5,135 nucleotides of DNA from an uncultured Lactobacillus sp. (GTDB lineage Bacteria > Bacillota > Bacilli > Lactobacillales > Lactobacillaceae), in assembly GCA_945281075.1 (NCBI GenBank), contig CALYQE010000129.1, positions 1 to 5,135 of the forward strand. Direction: 5' to 3'. Made by a program: the position numbers and the translations under genes. Of the stretch, positions 1 through 5,135 are shown piece after piece. Numbering within the stretch: the first letter of the stretch is position 1; each line of letters begins with the position of its first letter. The notes under the pieces were generated by a model. That model had not been told where the DNA came from and ran no database searches. It worked only from the letters and a program-made list of their open reading frames with translations.

Positions 1-15
1 GAGGTTGAATTTAGC

Positions 16-675
16 TTAATTTATTTTTTCCCAGGCTTGTTCAATTTTTTCATAATCTAAAAAGGAGGTATCAGGGAAAAGAAGTTTGGCTTCACTAAGT
101 TCATCGCGGTCGCCAACACCGACTGAAAGTGCACTGGAGCGGTTAATTGCGGTAATGCCAGCAACTGAGTCTTCAATGCCTGCACAATCTTGCGGGGCAA
201 GGTTAATTGCTTCAGCTGCCGCATTGAAAATATCTGGCGCCGGCTTGCCTGCAGCCACCTTGCTCGGATCGGCAATGGCATCAAAGGTATCAAGCAACTG
301 CAGTTTTTCTAAAATAAAGGGGCCGTTTAAACTGGCTGAGGCCAGTGCGAGCTTAATGTCGTGCTGCTTAAATTGGGAGATTAGGTTGGAGATTCCAGGT
401 AAGATGTTATTTGGCGTTAAGCCATTAAGTAATTCGCGAAAAACTTTATTTTTTTCGGCAGTCATTTGGTTAAAATCTTCATCACTAACTTTAATGTCGA
501 GATAGTTTAAAATGGCCGTTAGTGAGTCGGCACGACTTACGCCTTTGGTTTGCACCTCGAGCTCATCGGGGAGTTCCCGGTTAAAATGGTCTTTAATTAG
601 TTTGCGCCAAGCTTGAAAGTGATAGACCGAGGTATCGGCAATTACACCGTCAAGATCAAACAGTACGCCTTTCAT
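16..675 (-). CDS. pgmB: Beta-phosphoglucomutase
   Basis: Cytoplasmic HAD-superfamily enzyme that interconverts beta-D-glucose-1-phosphate and glucose-6-phosphate through beta-glucose-1,6-bisphosphate, feeding glycolysis. At 219 residues it matches the usual length of about 220. The residues known from the Lactococcus lactis enzyme are all present with a shift of one: the nucleophile D7 and acid/base D9 in FDLDGV, H19 and W23 in the cap hinge region (YHFQAW), R48 in KGVSR, S113-A114-S115 in ALASAS, K144 in GKPAPDIF, and E168-D169 in GIEDS for Mg binding. The helical cap domain lies at about residues 15-90. The ATG at 675 is supported by AAAGGAAG at 683-690 and by alignment with known N-termini; the stop is a TAA at 16-18. 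The gene overlaps the upstream rhamnosidase by 20 bases. In lactic acid bacteria pgmB usually sits beside a maltose or trehalose phosphorylase. Here the neighbours are GH78 and GH3 glycosidases, which suggests beta-glucose-1-phosphate comes from another reaction. Confidence 0.94.
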   Translation of the reverse strand: MKGVLFDLDGVIADTSVYHFQAWRKLIKDHFNRELPDELEVQTKGVSRADSLTAILNYLDIKVSDEDFNQMTAEKNKVFRELLNGLTPNNILPGISNLISQFKQHDIKLALASASLNGPFILEKLQLLDTFDAIADPSKVAAGKPAPDIFNAAAEAINLAPQDCAGIEDSVAGITAINRSSALSVGVGDRDELSEAKLLFPDTSFLDYEKIEQAWEKIN

Positions 676-3475
676 TTAAAAACTTCCTTTCACTTGCTAA
701 TGGGGTTTGCGCCATGATCGCTTTAATTTGTTCAAAATCATCATCTGAAATATTGATAAATGGAAGCATGACATTCATTTCAATTAATGAACTGCTGCCA
801 AAGGTTGCCAGATTCTTAGGATCTTGCAAGAAACCGAAGACGCCGTTAATTGGCAGCAGTTGATCGATTAATTCTTGATCAGCCATAAGATCTTTAGCCG
901 GCATATTCAGATTGTAGTATTCGATATAACTAGTTTCCGGTTGATAAGAAATAGTATAGTCACCGTTAGTTAAATCTAATGGCAAGGTTTCTAAAGAACC
1001 ATTAACTTTTACCTGACCGTTTGCCCGTGGCAATTTGACCTTCACGTGTTGTCCAAATGGAATGCTTAACTTGATTTCAATCGTATGATGCTCATCTTGT
1101 TCAAGTTGATATTCGATCTTCAGATCACCGTAGGAACTCTCGTAATGTCCCTGAACATGTTTAAGGCGGTAATCAAATTGCGGTGCAAAAGTGACATCCT
1201 GATAACCATTTTCTTGTGCGCCGAGGCCTAGCACTTGTTGGTAAACCCATTGCATAATTGCTCCGATTGAATAGTGGTTGAGTGAATTCATTCCTTCTGG
1301 ATTCATTGAACCATCGGCCAAAACAGAATTCCACCGTTCCCAAATCGTTGTTGCACCAAGGTTAACTGCATAAAGCCAACTAGGGAAGTCCTCATTTAAG
1401 AAGATTTGCATAGCCAGTTTATGCTCGCTATTTTCTGAGAGCACTTGGCAAATCAACGGGGTACCAACAAAGCCGGTCTTCAGGTGGTTGTTATCTTTAC
1501 CTAATCTGGTAACGAGATCACGAACCACCCGTTGTTTTTGTTCTTGCGGGACAAGGTCGAAGCGCAAAGCTAAGGCATAGGCAGTTTGGGTATCGATTGA
1601 TAGCCGACCGGTCTTAGTAATAAACTCGGCTCTGATTGCTTGTTTGATTGCTTCAGCTTGTTTAGCGTAGGTTTGTGCATCATCAGGATGGTCTAAAATT
1701 TCCGCTGCTTGAGCAACAATTGAGCTTGAATAGTAATAGTAAACAGAAGCAATAAAGTCTTCATCAGTCTTACCTGTCGGCATGGCTGGGTTTTCACCGT
1801 CTAAGGACAACCAGTCACCAAATTGGAAACAACCAGTCCATAGATTTGGGGTAGAAGTGGATTTGCTAATCCAATCAACCCAAGCCTTCATGCTGGAGTA
1901 GTTTTGGCGGAGAATTGCTGGATCATTATATGCTTGATAAACAGTCCAAGGAATGACCGTTGCCGCGTCGCCCCAAATAGCTGCACCACCGCTGTCATTG
2001 CCCATTGCTGGGGCATACATTGTCAACATGCCGTCATGATTTTCTTGCTCAATTTGCATGTCACGCGCATATTTCTTGAAGAAAGCATAAGCATCCATAT
2101 TTAATACGGCTGTGCTTGAGAAAATGTCTGCGTCACCCGACCAGCCAAGTCGTTCATCACGCTGCGGGCAGTCGGTTGGAACATCAAAGAAATTGCTCTT
2201 TTGGCTCCACATCACGTTTGCAAGCAGGCGATTAACCTTGGCATTATCGGTAGTAATTGAGCCGGTTGTTTTCATGTCAGAGTAAATTACGGCAGCTCTA
2301 AAGTCATCCTTGTTCAATGGCTTTGTGTTACCAGTTACTTTAACGTAGCGGTAGCCGTAGTAAGTGAAGTGGGGACGAACCCATTTTTGTTCACCATTAG
2401 ACGTGTAATCAAAAGCAGCACGCGCTTCTCTTAGATTGTCGCGGTAGAAGTTGCCATTTTGTAAAATTTCCCCGACTTGCAATTTTAGGGTAGTTCCGGA
2501 TTGCTCGCGGTTAAAGAATTCCGGCCAGCCAGCTTGGTTTTGTCCAAAATCTAGGACGGTTTCACCAGCAGGGGTCTGAATAATTTCTTTGACCGGTAAA
2601 TATTCCTCAACTTTGAGCGGCAAGCTAAGACGATCGTGAAGCACTGACTTACTGTGGTCAATGACTTTCGCAGGTTGCCAAGCGGTAATTTCACGAGTAT
2701 CGTCGTAGTCTTCACCATAGTAAATGGCGGATTTAGTTACTTTGCCGGAAGTAGTTTGCCATGATTCATCACTGACAATTTTTTCCGTAGAACCGTCTTC
2801 ATATTGGACATAGAGTTCAGCAATGGCGATCTGTTGGTCACCATAGATGTTATCTTGTCCGCCATCAAAGCCAAAGTTACCTTTGTACCAGCCATCGCCA
2901 AGCAAAATTAGCAGTTTTTGATCAGGTGAAGCTTGTAAAGCACTAGTCACATCATAAGTTTGAACTTGAACCAGGTGATCATAGGCGGTAACACCAGGGG
3001 CTAACAATTCATTGCCGATTTTTTCGTCGTTTAAGTATGCTTCATAGACGCCTAATCCAGTCATATACAAACGAGCACTTGCGACTTTTTGCTTTAAAGT
3101 GAACTGCTTATCTAAAAGGGTGTTCTGAAGATTTTTATCTTCGTTACCAATCCAACTAGCGGTGAATGGTTCATCCATTTTTCCAGTTTCAAAAAAGCTG
3201 CTTTTGCTGATTTCTTTTGCAGGGGTTTTTACGCTAATTGTGACTTCATAACGTGTCCGCGGCGTGAGTGCAAGTTCAAAGTCAAAAAAGTTATGGTCAT
3301 AATCTTGCCAGTCAGAAGCATAAACAGTTTCTTCGGCTTTTACCACGATCTTCTTTTTAAGCTCTTGCATTGGCTCAGAACTGGTGATTTCGAAATCAAT
3401 GTGTAAATGATTGTCAAAATCATAGCCAAGCGGAGCAGCCAGATGATTAATTGAAATTTGGCTAATCTCCATCAT
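656..3475 (-). CDS. Alpha-L-rhamnosidase, glycoside hydrolase family 78
   Basis: Inverting GH78 enzyme that hydrolyses terminal alpha-L-rhamnose from rhamnosides such as rutinose- or neohesperidose-type conjugates. It is 939 residues long and has no signal peptide, so it acts in the cytoplasm on imported substrate. Inferred layout: an Ig-like N-terminal domain (about 1-100), a rhamnosidase N-terminal beta-sandwich (about 105-290, with LLGDGWYKG at 191-199), a second beta domain (about 300-400, with DFGQNQAGW at 309-317), the (alpha/alpha)6 catalytic barrel (about 405-750) and a C-terminal beta domain (about 755-850). The signature DCPQRDERLGWSGD occupies 435-448, with E441 the expected general acid. 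E713 in TTIWERWN is the expected general base. Both key acids are therefore present. Residues from about 852 to the end form a tail of nearly 90 residues beyond the usual C-terminal domain. The TGA stop lies 20 bases inside pgmB. The family call is secure; linkage preference cannot be read from the sequence. Confidence 0.96.
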   Translation of the reverse strand: MMEISQISINHLAAPLGYDFDNHLHIDFEITSSEPMQELKKKIVVKAEETVYASDWQDYDHNFFDFELALTPRTRYEVTISVKTPAKEISKSSFFETGKMDEPFTASWIGNEDKNLQNTLLDKQFTLKQKVASARLYMTGLGVYEAYLNDEKIGNELLAPGVTAYDHLVQVQTYDVTSALQASPDQKLLILLGDGWYKGNFGFDGGQDNIYGDQQIAIAELYVQYEDGSTEKIVSDESWQTTSGKVTKSAIYYGEDYDDTREITAWQPAKVIDHSKSVLHDRLSLPLKVEEYLPVKEIIQTPAGETVLDFGQNQAGWPEFFNREQSGTTLKLQVGEILQNGNFYRDNLREARAAFDYTSNGEQKWVRPHFTYYGYRYVKVTGNTKPLNKDDFRAAVIYSDMKTTGSITTDNAKVNRLLANVMWSQKSNFFDVPTDCPQRDERLGWSGDADIFSSTAVLNMDAYAFFKKYARDMQIEQENHDGMLTMYAPAMGNDSGGAAIWGDAATVIPWTVYQAYNDPAILRQNYSSMKAWVDWISKSTSTPNLWTGCFQFGDWLSLDGENPAMPTGKTDEDFIASVYYYYSSSIVAQAAEILDHPDDAQTYAKQAEAIKQAIRAEFITKTGRLSIDTQTAYALALRFDLVPQEQKQRVVRDLVTRLGKDNNHLKTGFVGTPLICQVLSENSEHKLAMQIFLNEDFPSWLYAVNLGATTIWERWNSVLADGSMNPEGMNSLNHYSIGAIMQWVYQQVLGLGAQENGYQDVTFAPQFDYRLKHVQGHYESSYGDLKIEYQLEQDEHHTIEIKLSIPFGQHVKVKLPRANGQVKVNGSLETLPLDLTNGDYTISYQPETSYIEYYNLNMPAKDLMADQELIDQLLPINGVFGFLQDPKNLATFGSSSLIEMNVMLPFINISDDDFEQIKAIMAQTPLASERKFLNERRTV
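683..690 (-). promoter_or_regulatory. Ribosome binding site of pgmB, inside the rhamnosidase gene
   Basis: The minus strand reads AAAGGAAG, a good Shine-Dalgarno sequence, 7 bases before the pgmB ATG at 675. The same bases form the Glu-Arg-Lys codons at residues 929-931 of the rhamnosidase, so the site sits wholly in coding sequence. This supports the chosen pgmB start and points to translational coupling of the two genes. Confidence 0.8.
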
Positions 3476-3482
3476 TGTTATT

Positions 3483-3490
3483 CTCTCTTT
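3483..3490 (-). promoter_or_regulatory. Weak ribosome binding site of the rhamnosidase gene
   Basis: On the minus strand this reads AAAGAGAG, a purine-rich but imperfect Shine-Dalgarno sequence. It lies directly after the TAG stop of the GH3 gene and 7 bases before the first of two consecutive ATG codons (3475 and 3472). The spacing favours the first ATG, but the second, 10 bases away, is also possible. Because it abuts the upstream stop, ribosomes finishing the GH3 gene may reinitiate here. Confidence 0.55.
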
Positions 3491-5135
3491 CTATAAGCGG
3501 GTATCAAATTTACCGCAGAAAGGATCTACCGGATTCTTGCCTAAAAATTCTTCTTCTCCGGTCATCTTTCTCATTAAAGCATTGATTGTTACTTCGTTTC
3601 CAGTATAGGCATTGATATAGGTTGAAACCATTGGAATATCAAAGAGGTGATATGGGTTGCAAGTTGAAACGAAAACAGTAGGGATATCCTTCATGAACCA
3701 AGGAGCATCAGCTGCCATTAGGTGAATCCAATCAAGTCTTGTGGTTGTTTGGTTGCTTGCTGTTTCGACATTAGCAACGTAAAAGGCCAAGTCAAAGCGT
3801 TTTTTTTCGTATTGAACCCCGCCTTCAAAAACCTCCTTAAAGTTCAGATTTTTACGGTCAAAAACAGTCACTTTAAAGCCTTTTTCTTCCAATTTTTGTT
3901 TGAACTTTGCCGTAACCTGGCCACCTTCCTTAAAGCCGCCATCATTTGTGTCGCCTAAAACAACTAACCGAATCCGTGGATACTTGTCTGGTGTAATTGG
4001 CAAGAGGTGATCGCGATCTTTGACAAGCGTAATTGATTCATCGGCAACTTTAGCAGCTAATTTTTCATGTTCAGCTAGTTTCAAATCAATTGAAGGTAAG
4101 GAAGGTTCACAGAGCTGGTTATCCGTGTTCATAACTCCTTGAGCGATTTTGGTTGCGATGATGCGGGTAACAGCGTCGTCGACACGTTCCATCGGAATTC
4201 TACCGTCAGCAACGGCCTCAGTTACGTACTTATAATCTTCATCGATGTCTTTGTTGAATAAAATCATGTCGATACCGGCATTAATGGTTGCAACCAATGC
4301 TTCTGAACGTTTCATAACGGCATTGTAACCAATCATTGGAGTAGCATCAGTAATAGTTAAACCATTGAAGTTCAACTCTTTCTGCAATAAGCCATCGATC
4401 AATAGTTTAGAAGTAGAAGCAGGGCGCAAGTCTTTATCTGCAATTCCTGGTTCTAATTTGCGTTCCCATGCAGGCTGCATAATGTGCGCAATCATAATAC
4501 TTGGCAGACCATTTTCAATTAAGTGGTGGTATATTTCACCATAAGATTCCATCCATTCATCCGCTGAAAGTGAATTGACTGAACTAACAAGGTGTTGGTC
4601 ACGCTCATCGACACCGTCACCTGGGAAGTGTTTAGCCACTGGAATAACATGGTTGGCGTTAAGACCGGCAATTTGCGCATCAGACATTTTGATCACGCGG
4701 TCTTTATCGCTACCAAATGTCCGAACGTTCATGATCGGGTTGCGGAAGTTTTGATCAATGTCAACAATCGGTGCAAAAGACATGTTGCCACCAACTTGTT
4801 TTGCCTCGTACCCAGATACAGCACCAAGATTATAAGCGTTTTGAGCATCATCAGTTGCAGCAATTTGTAATGGACGACCAAACCATGTTCCGCCTGTGAT
4901 CAACCCATTTCCTCCAGCTTCGAGATTGGCTGCAATTAAAAGTGGAATTTTACTGGCTTTTTGCGAAACGGCAATCTCGCGCTGTAATTTCTGCGCTTTA
5001 TCTGGCCGATACATAATTCCGCCCGGTTGAAACTTTTTAACAAACTTTTGTAAATCGGTTTTTTCCTCATCTTGACCTATAACAAAAAAGAGTTGTCCGA
5101 TTTTTGCATCAGTTGACATGCTTGCGACTGTTTTG
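3491..5135 (-). CDS. GH3 beta-glycosidase or phosphorylase of the NagZ-like His-Asp class, 5'-partial
   Basis: Family 3 glycoside hydrolase, probably cytoplasmic, acting on terminal beta-linked glucose or N-acetylglucosamine. Residues are numbered from the ATG at 5119. The TIM-barrel domain spans about 1-330 and contains KHFPGDG at 163-169 followed by D174-x-H176, which matches the Asp-His acid/base dyad of NagZ-type GH3 enzymes. The predicted nucleophile is D258 in GLTITD. The GH3 C-terminal alpha/beta domain spans about 355-542 and ends in DPFCGKFDTRL. The sugar-binding loop reads NLEAGG (65-70) where NagZ has DQEGG, so specificity is uncertain. The ATG at 5119 has no convincing Shine-Dalgarno sequence. 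The frame stays open to the window edge, and the extra codons (KTVAS) extend the usual GH3 opening of the type 'ASMTxEEKIGQLF', so the true start is probably upstream. The stop is a TAG at 3491-3493. The rhamnosidase gene follows after 15 bases, suggesting co-transcription. The family call is firm; the choice between hydrolase and phosphorylase, and between glucose and GlcNAc, is open. Confidence 0.9.
   Translation of the reverse strand, partial: KTVASMSTDAKIGQLFFVIGQDEEKTDLQKFVKKFQPGGIMYRPDKAQKLQREIAVSQKASKIPLLIAANLEAGGNGLITGGTWFGRPLQIAATDDAQNAYNLGAVSGYEAKQVGGNMSFAPIVDIDQNFRNPIMNVRTFGSDKDRVIKMSDAQIAGLNANHVIPVAKHFPGDGVDERDQHLVSSVNSLSADEWMESYGEIYHHLIENGLPSIMIAHIMQPAWERKLEPGIADKDLRPASTSKLLIDGLLQKELNFNGLTITDATPMIGYNAVMKRSEALVATINAGIDMILFNKDIDEDYKYVTEAVADGRIPMERVDDAVTRIIATKIAQGVMNTDNQLCEPSLPSIDLKLAEHEKLAAKVADESITLVKDRDHLLPITPDKYPRIRLVVLGDTNDGGFKEGGQVTAKFKQKLEEKGFKVTVFDRKNLNFKEVFEGGVQYEKKRFDLAFYVANVETASNQTTTRLDWIHLMAADAPWFMKDIPTVFVSTCNPYHLFDIPMVSTYINAYTGNEVTINALMRKMTGEEEFLGKNPVDPFCGKFDTRL

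Noticed and set aside
8..21. AT-rich imperfect dyad (AATTTAGCTTAATT) at the end of pgmB, considered as a terminator or operator
   Set aside because: It is short, mostly A and T, overlaps the stop codon and has no following T run on the transcribed side, so it does not support a terminator call.
57..293. Minus-strand open frame of 78 codons inside pgmB
   Set aside because: It is an alternative frame of pgmB, with an Arg/Gln/Leu-rich product that resembles no family.
86..505. Plus-strand open frame of 139 codons opposite pgmB
   Set aside because: It lies antisense within a well-supported pgmB gene, is rich in Ser and Ala from the complementary codon pattern, and has no recognisable domain.
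3476..3490. Promoter or terminator between GH3 and the rhamnosidase
   Set aside because: The gap is only 15 bases and is filled by the ribosome binding site and its spacer; there is no room for either element.
3722..3958. Plus-strand open frame of 78 codons with a Phe-rich product that might look membrane-like
   Set aside because: It lies opposite the GH3 C-terminal domain; the Phe runs come from Lys and Glu codons read on the other strand.
4592..4870. Plus-strand open frame of 92 codons opposite the GH3 gene
   Set aside because: It is antisense to the conserved catalytic region of GH3, so the reading frame is best explained as a by-product of that coding sequence.

Overview
The window holds three protein genes, all read on the minus strand and packed as one operon-like block with almost no non-coding DNA. 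In transcription order they are a glycoside hydrolase family 3 (GH3) enzyme with a His-Asp dyad (3491-5135, probably cut at its 5' end by the window edge), a GH78 alpha-L-rhamnosidase (656-3475), and a beta-phosphoglucomutase, pgmB (16-675). The first two genes are 15 bases apart. The last two overlap by 20 bases, with the pgmB ribosome binding site inside the rhamnosidase coding sequence. All three frames are intact and none of the visible N-termini looks like a secretion signal.

The organism is probably a low-GC Gram-positive bacterium of the Lactobacillaceae. The beta-phosphoglucomutase closely resembles the Lactococcus lactis enzyme, GC is around 40% by spot counts, and lactic acid bacteria are known to carry intracellular GH78 rhamnosidases. 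The species cannot be fixed from the sequence alone.

The set looks like a catabolic unit for rhamnose-capped beta-glycosides such as plant rutinosides or neohesperidosides. The rhamnosidase would remove the terminal L-rhamnose and the GH3 enzyme would act on the exposed beta-linked sugar. The notable point is the partner gene. PgmB uses beta-glucose-1-phosphate, which lactic acid bacteria usually make with an inverting maltose or trehalose phosphorylase (GH65), and none is present here. Some GH3 enzymes with the same His-Asp dyad have been reported to work as retaining phosphorylases that release beta-sugar-1-phosphates. A phosphorolytic GH3 would feed PgmB directly and deliver glucose-6-phosphate without spending ATP. 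This is an inference, but the motifs and gene order fit it.

The operon promoter, any regulator, the transporter and the rhamnose catabolic genes lie outside the window. The 15 bases downstream of pgmB contain no recognisable terminator.
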